Source: BACL11 sp945865535 (GTDB lineage: Bacteria > Bacteroidota > Bacteroidia > Flavobacteriales > BACL11). Taken from it: DNA of 64,000 bases. Positions within the stretch are counted from its first letter, which is position 1; the number at the start of each line of letters is the position of its first letter. The position numbers and the translations under genes were made by a program. The notes below the pieces were generated by a model. It searched no databases. It was not told the DNA's origin and saw only the letters and a program-made list of their open reading frames with translations. Location: the NCBI GenBank assembly GCA_947502765.1, contig CANNBA010000008.1, forward strand, positions 1 to 64,000, given 5' to 3'. Positions 43,783 to 53,718 of this stretch are shown here, in pieces.

Positions 43783-46047
43783 ATGAAAAAACTACTTTTT
43801 TTACTTTCAGTACTTCTAACCACTACGGCTTTTGCACAAACAGGAAATATTAGAGGCTTTGTTTATGAGAAAGAAAGTGGAGAGCCAGTAATGTTTTGTA
43901 ATGTTATCTTAAAAGGAACTACAATTGGAGCCGCTACTGACATTAATGGAATGTACAATATATCAAAAGTGAATCCTGGAAATTATACGTTAATTGTTAC
44001 TTATATTGGTTACGACACTACTCAGGTGAATATTACTCTAAAAGGAGGACAAATTCTTAGTCAGAATCTTGAAATTAGAGAAGCCAGTATAAAACTAAAT
44101 GAAGTGAAAATTTCTGGTGAAAGAGAGGCAATGAGAACAGAGGTAAAAGCTGCAGCAATAAAAATTACCAAGCAAGATTTGGAGATGATGCCTACCATTG
44201 GTGGAGAGCCAGATTTAGCACAATACATGCAAGTCATCCCTGGAGTTATTTTCACTGGCGACCAAGGAGGACAATTATATATTAGAGGAGGGTCTCCAAT
44301 TCAAAATAAGGTTTTACTAGATGGAATGATCATTTACAGCCCCTTTCATTCTATTGGTTTATTCTCGGTTTTTGATTCTGACATAATAAGAAATACGGAT
44401 GTCTATACAGGAGGTTTTAGCGCAGAATATGGGGGCAGAGTATCTTCTATTATGGATATAAAAACAATAGATGGAAATAAAAAAGAAATTGGCGGAAAAT
44501 TATCGGCTAACACCTTTAGCTCCAAACTTTTTGTTGAAGGTCCTTTAAGCAAATCTGGAAATTCATCTTTTGTTTTCTCTGGCAAGACTTCTTATTTAGA
44601 TAAAAGTTCTGATTTACTTTATAAATATCCTACCCTCTACTTTGATAAAAAAGGACTACCTTATTCATATACTGACTTGTATGGTAAAGTATCTACAAAA
44701 GGAAGTAACGGAAGTAAAGTTAGTGTTTTTGGATTTAACTTTGCGGATAATGTGAACTATGAAGGGATTTCAGAGTTAAATTGGAACTCAAAAGGTATAG
44801 GATCAGAATTTATTTTAATCCCTGGAGGTTCTCGAGTATTAATTGAAGGAAACTTTGCTTATTCATCTTATAACACCTCATTAGAAGAATTTAATCAAAA
44901 AGGAGATTCAAGAATTCGAGAAAGTGGAATTAATGGTTTTGATATGGGTTTTGATTTTACTTATTTTCAACCAAAAGGAAAAATCAAATACGGTTTCGAT
45001 ATTCATGGATTTTCAACAGAATTTACTACTTATAACTCTGTAAATTCTAAAATAGAACAAAATGAAAACACTTCTGAATTCTCGGCTTATGTAAATTATC
45101 AATTTATCAGCACAAGATGGGTAATTGAGCCAGGATTCAGACTACAGAAATATAGCCTTGGAATATCGCCTGAACCAAGATTAGGAGTTAAGTATATTGC
45201 CTCTGAGAAAATGAGATTGAAACTATCCTCTGGGCTTTATTCTCAAAATCTTTTAAGCACAACATCTGATAGGGATGTAGTGAATTTATTTACTGGAATT
45301 ATTTCATCTCCTGAGGATCTTCCTAATCAAGCAGATGGAACTTCTTACAAACACAATTTTGAAAAAGCAAGACACTTAATTACTGGAGTGGAATATGATG
45401 TGAGTAATAAAATTGATTTTCAATTAGAGGTGTACATTAAAGATTTTACCCAACTTACAAATATCAACCGAAACATGGTATCTAATACTGATAATCAATT
45501 TATTGTTGAAAGTGGTATTGCAAAAGGTATTGATGCCCTTGTTAAATACAAAGGTCAGAAATTATATGTCTGGGTTGTTTATTCTCTAGGAATGGTTACG
45601 CGAACTGATGGTGAAAATACCTATTTCCCCCATTTTGATAGAAGACACAATGTTAATTTTGTAACTTCCTACAAATTTGGAAAAAATGCAAGTTGGGAGG
45701 CAGATTTCAGATGGAATCTTGGTTCTGGATTCCCGTTTACCCAAACGCAAGGTTTTTATGAAAATCTTACTTTTTCTGATGGGATAAATACCGATTATAC
45801 AACAGCAAATGGGGAATTAGGAATAGAGTATGCTGAATTAAATAAAGGAAGACTTCCATATTATCACAGACTTGACGCATCAATCTCAAAAAAGATGAAA
45901 TTAAGCAAAAAGATAAATATAGATATTACCGCCTCAGTAACCAATGCTTATAACAGAGAGAACATTTTCTACTTCAATAGAGTTTCATTTGAAAGAGTAA
46001 ATCAACTTCCTATTATGCCAAGTATTGGAGCAAGCATCACATTCTAA
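43783..46047 (+). CDS. TonB-dependent outer-membrane receptor
   Basis: The 754-residue protein has a signal peptide (LLFLLSVLLTTTAFAQ) and a carboxypeptidase-regulatory-like domain (about 22-100, GNIRGFVYEKESGEPV). A plug follows (about 115-230, LYIRGGSPIQNKVLLDG), then a C-terminal barrel of many strands ending in IGASITF. Energy from TonB drives uptake across the outer membrane. The substrate is unknown. No SusD-like partner is adjacent, so it is not a typical polysaccharide-utilisation pair. Confidence 0.88.
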   Translation: MKKLLFLLSVLLTTTAFAQTGNIRGFVYEKESGEPVMFCNVILKGTTIGAATDINGMYNISKVNPGNYTLIVTYIGYDTTQVNITLKGGQILSQNLEIREASIKLNEVKISGEREAMRTEVKAAAIKITKQDLEMMPTIGGEPDLAQYMQVIPGVIFTGDQGGQLYIRGGSPIQNKVLLDGMIIYSPFHSIGLFSVFDSDIIRNTDVYTGGFSAEYGGRVSSIMDIKTIDGNKKEIGGKLSANTFSSKLFVEGPLSKSGNSSFVFSGKTSYLDKSSDLLYKYPTLYFDKKGLPYSYTDLYGKVSTKGSNGSKVSVFGFNFADNVNYEGISELNWNSKGIGSEFILIPGGSRVLIEGNFAYSSYNTSLEEFNQKGDSRIRESGINGFDMGFDFTYFQPKGKIKYGFDIHGFSTEFTTYNSVNSKIEQNENTSEFSAYVNYQFISTRWVIEPGFRLQKYSLGISPEPRLGVKYIASEKMRLKLSSGLYSQNLLSTTSDRDVVNLFTGIISSPEDLPNQADGTSYKHNFEKARHLITGVEYDVSNKIDFQLEVYIKDFTQLTNINRNMVSNTDNQFIVESGIAKGIDALVKYKGQKLYVWVVYSLGMVTRTDGENTYFPHFDRRHNVNFVTSYKFGKNASWEADFRWNLGSGFPFTQTQGFYENLTFSDGINTDYTTANGELGIEYAELNKGRLPYYHRLDASISKKMKLSKKINIDITASVTNAYNRENIFYFNRVSFERVNQLPIMPSIGASITF

Positions 46048-46118
46048 GCGGATCTATTATATCTTAATAAACTTTTAATAATTATTTTCACAAGTAGAGA
46101 ATAATCGTTTACAAATAG

Positions 46119-46126
46119 TATTTTTG
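46119..46126 (+). promoter_or_regulatory. Predicted -7 box of pyrG
   Basis: TATTTTTG lies 24 bases before the GTG start of pyrG. No -33 element at the right distance is obvious. The short leader leaves little room for the pyrG attenuation known in Bacillus. Confidence 0.4.
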
Positions 46127-46150
46127 TCCAAACAAAACCTTCTGTAAATT

Positions 46151-47761
46151 GTGAGTAAATCTCCAACAAAATACATTTTCGTTACTGGTGGTGTAACATC
46201 ATCATTAGGAAAAGGAATCATTTCTGCATCATTAGGTAAACTCTTAACCGCAAGAGGATATGCGGTAACCATTCAAAAATTAGATCCCTACATCAATATT
46301 GATCCTGGAACTATGAACCCTTATGAGCATGGCGAATGTTTTGTAACGGATGATGGTGCTGAAACTGATTTAGATTTAGGACATTATGAACGGTTTCTAA
46401 ATCACGGAACCTCTCAAGCTAACAATGTTACAACTGGAAGAATTTATCAAACCGTAATTCAAAAAGAAAGAAAAGGCGATTATTTAGGAAAAACTGTTCA
46501 AATTATTCCCCATATTACTGATGAGATAAAAAGAAGAATTCAACTTTTAGGCGTAACTAAAGAATTTGACTTTGTTATTACTGAAATTGGAGGTACTGTT
46601 GGAGATATTGAGGCGCTTCCTTACATTGAAGCAGTAAGACAATTAAAATGGGAATTGGAAAAAAATGCCCTATTTATACATCTTACTCTTGTTCCTTTTC
46701 TTGCTGCAGCTGGTGAGTTAAAAACTAAACCTACTCAGCACTCTGTTAAAACATTATTAGAAGCAGGTATACAGCCTGACATCTTAGTTTGTCGCACCGA
46801 ACACCCAATAAATGCTGAAATTAGAAGAAAAATAGCTCAATTCTGTAATGTGGAGCGTGATGCTGTTATTGAATCAATAGATGTTTCTACCATTTATGAA
46901 GTGCCTCTTTTAATGCAAAAAGAAGGGCTTGATAAAATTGTACTTAAAAAATTAGGACTTGCTCCTAAAGCAGAAGCTAAACTTGAAACATGGAAGAAAT
47001 TCCTTAATGGATTACAAAATCCCAAGCGAGAAATAACAATTGGTTTAGTAGGGAAATACGTTGAATTGCAAGATGCTTATAAATCAATTTCTGAGGCAAT
47101 AATTCATGCAGGAGCAAAAAATTCTTGTAAAGTAAAAGTAATATGGATACATGCTGAAAAAATTAATAGCAGTAATGTAACCGAAAAATTAGCTGGATTA
47201 AAAGGAGTCATAGTAGCCCCAGGATTTGGAGATAGAGGCATGGAGGGTAAAATCTCAGCCATAAAATACTTAAGAGAGAACAATATTCCATTTTTTGGCA
47301 TTTGTTTAGGAATGCAATCAGCAGTTATTGAATATTCACGAAATGTCTTGGGCTTAAAAGATGCCAATTCAACAGAGATGAATCCTAAAACATCCGCACC
47401 TGTAATTGACTTAATGCATGATCAGAAAGAAGTAACCCAGAAAGGCGGAAGCATGCGTTTAGGTGCTTACGATTGTTACTTGCAGAAAAAATCTAATGCC
47501 TATAAAGCATATAAACAAGAAAATATTTCAGAGCGTCATAGACACAGATTTGAATTCAATAATAAATACAAGAATGATTTAGAAAAGGCAGGTTTAATTG
47601 CCACTGGAATTAATAAAAAAAAGAATCTGGTTGAAGTAGTAGAAATCCCAAGCCACCCATGGTTTGTTGGGGTGCAATTTCATCCTGAATTTAAAAGTAC
47701 CGTGGATAATCCACATCCCCTTTTCTGCGGTTTTATTGAAGCCTGTATAAATAAAAAATAA
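46151..47761 (+). CDS. pyrG: CTP synthase
   Basis: PyrG aminates UTP to CTP using ATP and glutamine. The 536 residues have the synthase domain (YIFVTGGVTSSLGKGI near 8-23, DPYINIDPGTMNPYEHGE) and a C-terminal class I glutamine amidotransferase domain with the nucleophile in GICLGMQSA near 385 and HPEF. The start is GTG. yidC follows 12 bases later and may be on the same mRNA. Confidence 0.96.
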   Translation: MSKSPTKYIFVTGGVTSSLGKGIISASLGKLLTARGYAVTIQKLDPYINIDPGTMNPYEHGECFVTDDGAETDLDLGHYERFLNHGTSQANNVTTGRIYQTVIQKERKGDYLGKTVQIIPHITDEIKRRIQLLGVTKEFDFVITEIGGTVGDIEALPYIEAVRQLKWELEKNALFIHLTLVPFLAAAGELKTKPTQHSVKTLLEAGIQPDILVCRTEHPINAEIRRKIAQFCNVERDAVIESIDVSTIYEVPLLMQKEGLDKIVLKKLGLAPKAEAKLETWKKFLNGLQNPKREITIGLVGKYVELQDAYKSISEAIIHAGAKNSCKVKVIWIHAEKINSSNVTEKLAGLKGVIVAPGFGDRGMEGKISAIKYLRENNIPFFGICLGMQSAVIEYSRNVLGLKDANSTEMNPKTSAPVIDLMHDQKEVTQKGGSMRLGAYDCYLQKKSNAYKAYKQENISERHRHRFEFNNKYKNDLEKAGLIATGINKKKNLVEVVEIPSHPWFVGVQFHPEFKSTVDNPHPLFCGFIEACINKK

Positions 47762-47773
47762 CCAAGTTTAAAA

Positions 47774-49633
47774 ATGAAGCAATACGATAAAAATTCACTA
47801 ATTGGTTTTGTATTAATGGCAATTATTTTAATTGTATTCAATACTTTTTTCTTTCCAGAAGTACCTCAAAAACAAACACCAACTAATATTACTACTAAAG
47901 TTGTACTTAATGAATCTCAAATTACTGACACGGTAACTGCAACCGCAATAGAAACTGTATCTGTTAATCCTACAATAAATGACACTACCATTAGTGATGA
48001 GCTAAAAGCAACTTATGGTCAATTTGCAAATGCTGCAAGGGGTGAAGACACTTTATATACGATTGAAAATGAAAAATTAAAAATTACCGTAGCAAGTAAA
48101 GGAGGAAGAATTACTTCAGTAATAATTAAAGAAGGGCCTAATAAAGAACAATACAAAACATATGATGGCAAAGACTTAGAAATCTTTAACTCAGATTCAT
48201 CAAATTTTAATCTTAATTTCTCAACAGGAATAAGTATTAATACAAATGAATTGTTTTTTAAGCAAATTAAACAAAATTCAAATTCTATAACAATGCGTCT
48301 AGCGGCTGATGACAATCAATTTATAGATTTTAATTATGTTATTAATAAGGATTATTTAATTGATTTTAGTATTGATTTAATTGGAATGCATAAACTCATA
48401 CCAAATGAATTCAACTACATAGATCTTCAATGGCAAATGAAAACGCCTCAGACTGAAAAAAGCAAGACTAATCAAGATAAGTATACTGGTATATATTATC
48501 AATTGTTTGCTGATAAAGATGATATAGATTACTTAGGTTATACAAATGTAGATGATACTGAGAAAATTTCTAATAAATTATCATGGGTTGCTTTTCAACA
48601 ACAATTTTTCAGTTCAATATTAATTTCAAAAGATGGTTTAGAAAATGCATCTTTAAGAAGTTTAAAAGAAGAAAATTCAAAATATATAAAAGATCTGTCT
48701 GCTGAGTTTAGATTACCATTTAAACATGAATCCAATGAAAAAATAGATTTTCAATTCTATTTTGGCCCTAATCATTATAAAACTTTAGCATCTTATAATT
48801 CTGGATTTGAAGAATTAATCCCATTAGGATGGGGAATATTTGGCTGGGTAAATGAATATCTTATCATACCTATTTTTGATCTTCTAAGTAAGTATTGTTA
48901 TTCTTTTGGATTTGGAATAATAATTCTCTTACTGACTCTGATTATAAAATTAGCACTCTCTCCTTTTACATATAAAGCCTTTTTATCACAAGCAAAAATG
49001 AAAGTGCTAAAACCTGAAATTGATAATATCACTGAGAAAAATAAAGGTAAAGATCAAATGAAAATTCAGCAAGAAATTATGGGGCTGTATCGAAAAGCTG
49101 GAGTCAACCCTATGGGAGGTTGCCTTCCTATGCTTTTTCAATTTCCTATACTTATTGCTTTGTTTCAATTTTTCCCTGCCTCTATCGAGTTAAGACAGCA
49201 AAGTTTCCTTTGGGCTGATGATCTCTCGTCTTACGATTCTATTTATAATTTTGGATTTAATATTCCTTTTTATGGTGATCATATTAGTTTATTTACTTTA
49301 CTGATGACCATTTCTACTTTGTTATATACCAGAATGAACTCGTCAATGGCAACTGGGCCAATGGCTCAAATGAAGTGGATAATGTACTTAATGCCTATAC
49401 TGTTTCTTGGTTTTTTTAATGACATGGCTTCTGGGCTTACTTACTACTATTTCTTAGCAAATGTGTTCACCATGACGCAACAGTACTTCATGACGCGTTT
49501 AGTTGATGAAAATGCAATATTGGCTCAAATAGAGGCAAACAAAAAGAAACCTGCTAAACCAAAGTCTAAATTTCAAAAGAAATTAGAGGAAATGCAAAAA
49601 CAACAGGAACAAAAAATGAAGAAAAGAAAATAA
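47774..49633 (+). CDS. yidC: Membrane protein insertase YidC
   Basis: YidC inserts and folds inner-membrane proteins with or without SecYEG. The 619-residue protein has an N-terminal membrane segment (LIGFVLMAIILIVFNTFFF), a large periplasmic beta domain (about 95-350) and the conserved C-terminal membrane part (YCYSFGFGIIILLLTLIIKL, MGGCLPMLFQFPILIALFQF). A basic tail of about 35 residues follows. The stop is one base away from the stop of the convergent mqnA. Confidence 0.95.
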   Translation: MKQYDKNSLIGFVLMAIILIVFNTFFFPEVPQKQTPTNITTKVVLNESQITDTVTATAIETVSVNPTINDTTISDELKATYGQFANAARGEDTLYTIENEKLKITVASKGGRITSVIIKEGPNKEQYKTYDGKDLEIFNSDSSNFNLNFSTGISINTNELFFKQIKQNSNSITMRLAADDNQFIDFNYVINKDYLIDFSIDLIGMHKLIPNEFNYIDLQWQMKTPQTEKSKTNQDKYTGIYYQLFADKDDIDYLGYTNVDDTEKISNKLSWVAFQQQFFSSILISKDGLENASLRSLKEENSKYIKDLSAEFRLPFKHESNEKIDFQFYFGPNHYKTLASYNSGFEELIPLGWGIFGWVNEYLIIPIFDLLSKYCYSFGFGIIILLLTLIIKLALSPFTYKAFLSQAKMKVLKPEIDNITEKNKGKDQMKIQQEIMGLYRKAGVNPMGGCLPMLFQFPILIALFQFFPASIELRQQSFLWADDLSSYDSIYNFGFNIPFYGDHISLFTLLMTISTLLYTRMNSSMATGPMAQMKWIMYLMPILFLGFFNDMASGLTYYYFLANVFTMTQQYFMTRLVDENAILAQIEANKKKPAKPKSKFQKKLEEMQKQQEQKMKKRK

Positions 49634-49643
49634 GTTAACTTAT
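49630..49643. terminator. Palindrome at the yidC and mqnA stops, possible bidirectional terminator
   Basis: ATAAGTTAACTTAT is a perfect 14-bp palindrome that contains the yidC stop (TAA) and the mqnA stop (TAA on the minus strand). A run of eight Ts follows on the plus strand. The stem would be five A/T-rich base pairs, so its strength is doubtful. Confidence 0.35.
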
Positions 49644-50378
49644 AATTTTTTTCAAGAAAAGCTCCATCCCTTTTAGTTTTTCAGCATCTAGGTTATAAGA
49701 AATTTTATTATTCAAATAATCTTTAGGACTTTTACAGTAGCTATAATTACTACCTTCTTGCTTCAAAGCCTCATCAATATTACTTAATCCTTTTTCAAGT
49801 GCCTTATTAAAATCAGTTAAAAAATCGTGAGGAAGATTTTTATTCCCTACCCAAGCTGCAAATACAAAAGGCAAGCCCGTCATCTCTTTCCAAATAGCAG
49901 ATAAGTCATAAATATATGGATGCTTTTTATTCAGATTAAAAGCTCTATCACCAATTACTAAAGCTGCATTATTTCCTTTTATATTATCTTCAAATCCAAT
50001 TTCAGTTTTAACTAATTTGGGGGCTATTTTCCAATATTCTCTCAATAAAATTTTTAGTAGTTCCACTGAAGTCCGTGATTGATAATCCAAAGCAATTGTT
50101 TCAATTTCTACAATAGGAACATTAGAATATAAACAAACCGTATCCACAGCACCATCAGCTCCAATGCAATAATCTGAAATAAGATGCACGTCTTTTAAAA
50201 TTGGAATCACAACAACAGGAACTAAGGCTAAATCCACTTCATCATTAATGAGTTTATCTGCACAAACTGCTGGGTAATCTAAGTGTAAATCAATAGTATC
50301 TATCAACTTACTTTGCTTTAATCCATAAATAAAAGGAAGTGTATTTAAATAAGAAACTGCTGAAATTTTAATCATCAA
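49635..50378 (-). CDS. mqnA: Chorismate dehydratase, futalosine pathway
   Basis: MqnA converts chorismate to 3-enolpyruvyl-benzoate, the first step of the futalosine route to menaquinone. The 247-residue product has the periplasmic-binding-like fold: KISAVSYLNTLPFIYGL at the start, CADKLINDEVDLALVPVV near 39-56 and GADGAVDTVCLYS near 75-87. The adjacent Met codons allow a start at 50378 or one codon later. Related MqnD shares the fold, but SYLNTLPF is typical of MqnA. It is the only menaquinone gene here. Confidence 0.88.
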   Translation of the reverse strand: MMIKISAVSYLNTLPFIYGLKQSKLIDTIDLHLDYPAVCADKLINDEVDLALVPVVVIPILKDVHLISDYCIGADGAVDTVCLYSNVPIVEIETIALDYQSRTSVELLKILLREYWKIAPKLVKTEIGFEDNIKGNNAALVIGDRAFNLNKKHPYIYDLSAIWKEMTGLPFVFAAWVGNKNLPHDFLTDFNKALEKGLSNIDEALKQEGSNYSYCKSPKDYLNNKISYNLDAEKLKGMELFLKKIIS

Positions 50379-50390
50379 AAAAGTAAAAAA

Positions 50391-50483
50391 TTAAAGTGAA
50401 AAACTCAATAAAACAGGAATAATACTGCTCATTACTGCTAAAAGCCATAAACTTCTAACGCCAATCAATATAAGTATTTCCAT
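50391..50483 (-). CDS. Possible 30-residue membrane peptide upstream of mqnA
   Basis: ATG at 50483 opens a frame of 30 codons plus stop, giving a mostly hydrophobic peptide (MEILILIGVRSLWLLAVMSS and ten more) that could span the membrane once. The TAGTTTTG box four bases before its ATG matches the leaderless spacing of dapD. It may be a real small protein or an upstream frame in the mqnA leader. I do not recognise it. Confidence 0.3.
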   Translation of the reverse strand: MEILILIGVRSLWLLAVMSSIIPVLLSFSL

Positions 50484-50487
50484 TTTC

Positions 50488-50495
50488 CAAAACTA
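50488..50495 (-). promoter_or_regulatory. Predicted -7 box ahead of the small frame and mqnA
   Basis: On the minus strand this reads TAGTTTTG. It would start transcription at the 30-codon frame and give mqnA a leader of about 105 bases. A second match, TACATTTG, lies at 50505-50512. Neither has a clear -33 box. Confidence 0.35.
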
Positions 50496-50546
50496 GTAAA
50501 AAAGCAAATGTAAAACGTGTTCAAAGGACATCTTATTTAAAATGCT

Positions 50547-50554
50547 TAAATTTG
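50547..50554 (+). promoter_or_regulatory. Predicted -7 box of purB
   Basis: TAAATTTG, 24 bases before the purB ATG, followed by CCACC. No exact -33 element. Confidence 0.5.
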
Positions 50555-50578
50555 CCACCTTAAATAAAAATATTTACA

Positions 50579-51922
50579 ATGGCGCTTACTCCTTTAACTG
50601 CAATTACACCAATTGATGGAAGATATATCAGTAAGACCTCTAGCTTGCAAGCCTACTTTTCTGAAGCTGCTTTAATCAAGTTTAGAGTACACGTTGAAAT
50701 TGAGTATTTTATTGCACTTTGTAATAGTTCTATAACACAACTGAATCATTTTCCTAGTGATAAATTTTCAAAATTGCGAGATTTATATCTTAATTTTAAA
50801 GAAGAAGACGCCCAAAGGATTAAAGAGATTGAAAGTATTACGAATCATGATGTAAAAGCTGTCGAATACTTTATAAAAGATGAATTTGATAAATTAGGAC
50901 TTGGAGAATTTAAAGAATTTATCCATTTTGGACTAACTTCACAAGACATTAACAACACTGCAATTCCTTACTCAATAAAAGAAGCCCTTGAAAAAGTATA
51001 TCTTCCTAAATTAACTGAAGTTATTGATTTACTAAAAGAAAGAGTAGTAGAATGGAACACTATCCCTTTACTTGCAAGAACTCATGGGCAAGCTGCATCA
51101 CCTACAAGAATGGGAAAAGAAATTCAAGTTTTTGTTGAACGAATTGAAAAACAATTAGAGTTACTAAAAACCATTCCTTTTAACGCAAAATTTGGAGGAG
51201 CAACCGGCAACTTTAATGCACATCATGTGGCATTTCCAAAAATTGATTGGAAAAAATTTGCCAACAATTTCACAGCTTCTGCATTTAACTTAGAAAGACA
51301 ACAAACTACAACTCAGATTGAACATTATGACAATTTAGCTGCATTAATGAACAACATTAGCAGAATTAACACCATACTAATTGATTTTTCAAGAGATATC
51401 TGGACTTATGTTTCTATGGATTATTTCAAGCAGAAAATCAAAAAAGGAGAAGTTGGTTCGTCAGCAATGCCACATAAAGTAAACCCAATTGATTTTGAAA
51501 ATGCTGAAGGAAATCTTGATATGGCTAATGCAATTTTCGGATTTTTATCTAGCAAATTACCTATTTCAAGATTGCAAAGAGATTTAACTGATAGTACTGT
51601 ACTAAGGAATATAGGACAGCCTTTTGCACATACGCTTATAGCACTTGCTTCCTTAAATAAAGGAATTAATAAATTGCTCATTAATGAAGTAACTATTGCT
51701 GCAGATTTAGAAAAAAATTGGGTAGTTGTATCTGAGGCAATCCAAACGATATTAAGAAGAGAAGGTTATCCAAATGCTTATGAAACACTCAAAGAATTAA
51801 CAAGAACAAACTCAGCAATTAATGCTGAAAGCATTGCTATCTTTATTGATACTTTAAATATAAGTGAAACAATAAAATCTGAGTTGAAAAAAATTACCCC
51901 AAGTAATTATACAGGCATATAA
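50579..51922 (+). CDS. purB: Adenylosuccinate lyase
   Basis: PurB acts twice in purine synthesis, releasing fumarate from SAICAR and from adenylosuccinate. The 447-residue protein has TPIDGRYISKTSSL near 9-22, ARTHGQAASPTRMGKE and the fumarase-superfamily signature GSSAMPHKVNPIDFENAEGN near 297-316 with the catalytic serine. It is transcribed alone. Confidence 0.95.
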   Translation: MALTPLTAITPIDGRYISKTSSLQAYFSEAALIKFRVHVEIEYFIALCNSSITQLNHFPSDKFSKLRDLYLNFKEEDAQRIKEIESITNHDVKAVEYFIKDEFDKLGLGEFKEFIHFGLTSQDINNTAIPYSIKEALEKVYLPKLTEVIDLLKERVVEWNTIPLLARTHGQAASPTRMGKEIQVFVERIEKQLELLKTIPFNAKFGGATGNFNAHHVAFPKIDWKKFANNFTASAFNLERQQTTTQIEHYDNLAALMNNISRINTILIDFSRDIWTYVSMDYFKQKIKKGEVGSSAMPHKVNPIDFENAEGNLDMANAIFGFLSSKLPISRLQRDLTDSTVLRNIGQPFAHTLIALASLNKGINKLLINEVTIAADLEKNWVVVSEAIQTILRREGYPNAYETLKELTRTNSAINAESIAIFIDTLNISETIKSELKKITPSNYTGI

Positions 51923-51936
51923 TTTCTGCTCTAAGG

Positions 51937-52494
51937 CTAAAAATCAAGCTTTTTTTTTTCTAAATAATCATCCCAATTCCAAATAAAATGGTTTAATAAA
52001 TTCTTTAACTCATTTAAAAAGATAGGATTTGGTTTGTTTTTTTTCTTAAATAAATCTCCTTGAAAGTCATTTATATTATATTTTTCGAAAATAGCATAAG
52101 CCATGGCATCTATCGGAAATTCATGCCTTCCTAATAACTCCTTAAAATAATTTTCATACTCCAAAAACTTCTCAATAGCTAAGTGCTGAGCATTAACTTC
52201 AACATTTTTATATATCTCATCTAAAATTAAGGCTCTAAGCGTAAACACCTCATTTTCTACAAAATGCAAATCTAAATTTTTCATATTACCTAAAAATATA
52301 ACATTTGAGAACCAATCAATATCAGTATCATTTAAATTAGGCTTGCTTTCAAGGTTATTATTATTATTTATAAAATCCTTGATTTCAATAAAACCTTCTG
52401 AAACTACATTCTGCAATAAGGTAACATAAATAGATGCCGTTGTAGCTGGTTTTACTTTTTTCTTTTTTGAAAGTAATCCGAAAAATTTTATCAT
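51937..52494 (-). CDS. Hypothetical protein
   Basis: The 185-residue protein is soluble, rich in N, K and F, and mainly helical in appearance. The N-terminus is basic (FFGLLSKKKKVKP), followed by an Asn-rich patch at about 43-53. I recognise no domain. It lies five bases after the LhgO gene and may be the last gene of that series. It faces purB tail to tail. Confidence 0.6.
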   Translation of the reverse strand: MIKFFGLLSKKKKVKPATTASIYVTLLQNVVSEGFIEIKDFINNNNNLESKPNLNDTDIDWFSNVIFLGNMKNLDLHFVENEVFTLRALILDEIYKNVEVNAQHLAIEKFLEYENYFKELLGRHEFPIDAMAYAIFEKYNINDFQGDLFKKKNKPNPIFLNELKNLLNHFIWNWDDYLEKKKLDF

Positions 52495-52499
52495 CTTAA

Positions 52500-53705
52500 T
52501 TAGAGTTTAAAATGTTTTTTTGCATCTTCCATTATCTGCTCACCAATTGCCAAACAAGCAGTTGCGCCTGGAGATGGAGCGTTTAACACATGTATATTGT
52601 TTTTATTTTTCACAATTTTAAAATCATCTATTACCTGACCATCACTCCCCAATGCCATGGCTCTAACACCACTTCTGCCCTTAATAATATCATTCATCTT
52701 CAAAGAGGGCATCATTTTTTGCAATTCTTTCAAAAATAAAGATTTTGAGAACGCCCTTTTATACTCATTGAGTCCAAATTTCCAATGATTTATGAACAAT
52801 TTTCGAGTGCCAGAAAAACTTAATGCCTGAAAAGTGTCTTTAATGCTAAAAGCTGTTTTACTATAACCTTCTCTTTTGAAAGTAAAAACAGCATTAGGTC
52901 CGCACTCAATATCGCCATTTGTCATGCGGGTAAAATGAACTCCCAAAAAAGGAAATTCAGCATTAGGAACAGGATAAATTAAGTTATTTACTTTTGATTT
53001 AGCACTCTCTGCAAGAGAATAATAATCCCCCCTAAAACCAATAATTTGTAGATCTAATTTCACTTTATCTTTAAGCGCTAATCGATCAGAAAAAAGTCCT
53101 CCACAAAAAATAATGTGCTTTGCTTTAAAATTTCCTTTTGATGTTTTTATGAGCGAATCATTATAATCCAATACATGACAATTGGTGATAATCTCACTAT
53201 TGGAATTCATTGATTTCACATTTTCTGCAAATCTATTTGTAACCTCTTTATAATCAATTATACCCGCTTGAGGAACCCAAAGTGCTTTTACTCCTTCAAC
53301 ATTTGGCTCAATTTCTTTAAACTCAGCAGGATTTAACAACTTTAGACCTTCTAATCCATTTTGCTCTCCATTAATTTTTAACTGCTCAAGTCTTTGAGAC
53401 TCTTCTGTATTTACTGCAACTACAATCTTGCCACAAATATCAAAATCTATATTGTTTTTTTGCGCAAATTCAATCAATTGCTTTCTTCCTTTAACACAAT
53501 TAATTGCTTTAAAACTTCCTGACTTATAATATAATCCTGAATGAATTACTCCTGAATTTCTTCCAGTTTGATGAAAGGCCAACTCTTTTTCTTTTTCAAA
53601 AACTACAATATTTAAATCTGGAAAATTAGTTTGCAATTGAAAAGCACTAGCAAGACCTACTATACCTCCTCCTACTATTGCTATGTCAAATTCAGTGTTT
53701 TGCAT
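52500..53705 (-). CDS. lhgO: L-2-hydroxyglutarate oxidase
   Basis: The enzyme oxidises L-2-hydroxyglutarate to 2-oxoglutarate and passes electrons to the quinone pool or oxygen. With the ATG at 53705 there are 401 residues, the normal length. The FAD motif IAIVGGGIVGLASAFQL is near 7-23, then HQTGRNSGVIHSGLYYKSGS and a C-terminal SPGATACLAIGE. A longer frame from 53759 overlaps the upstream gene and adds a non-conserved stretch. It is in the same run as the YceI and cytochrome genes. Confidence 0.88.
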   Translation of the reverse strand: MQNTEFDIAIVGGGIVGLASAFQLQTNFPDLNIVVFEKEKELAFHQTGRNSGVIHSGLYYKSGSFKAINCVKGRKQLIEFAQKNNIDFDICGKIVVAVNTEESQRLEQLKINGEQNGLEGLKLLNPAEFKEIEPNVEGVKALWVPQAGIIDYKEVTNRFAENVKSMNSNSEIITNCHVLDYNDSLIKTSKGNFKAKHIIFCGGLFSDRLALKDKVKLDLQIIGFRGDYYSLAESAKSKVNNLIYPVPNAEFPFLGVHFTRMTNGDIECGPNAVFTFKREGYSKTAFSIKDTFQALSFSGTRKLFINHWKFGLNEYKRAFSKSLFLKELQKMMPSLKMNDIIKGRSGVRAMALGSDGQVIDDFKIVKNKNNIHVLNAPSPGATACLAIGEQIMEDAKKHFKL

Positions 53706-53718
53706 CAAACAAAAAAGT

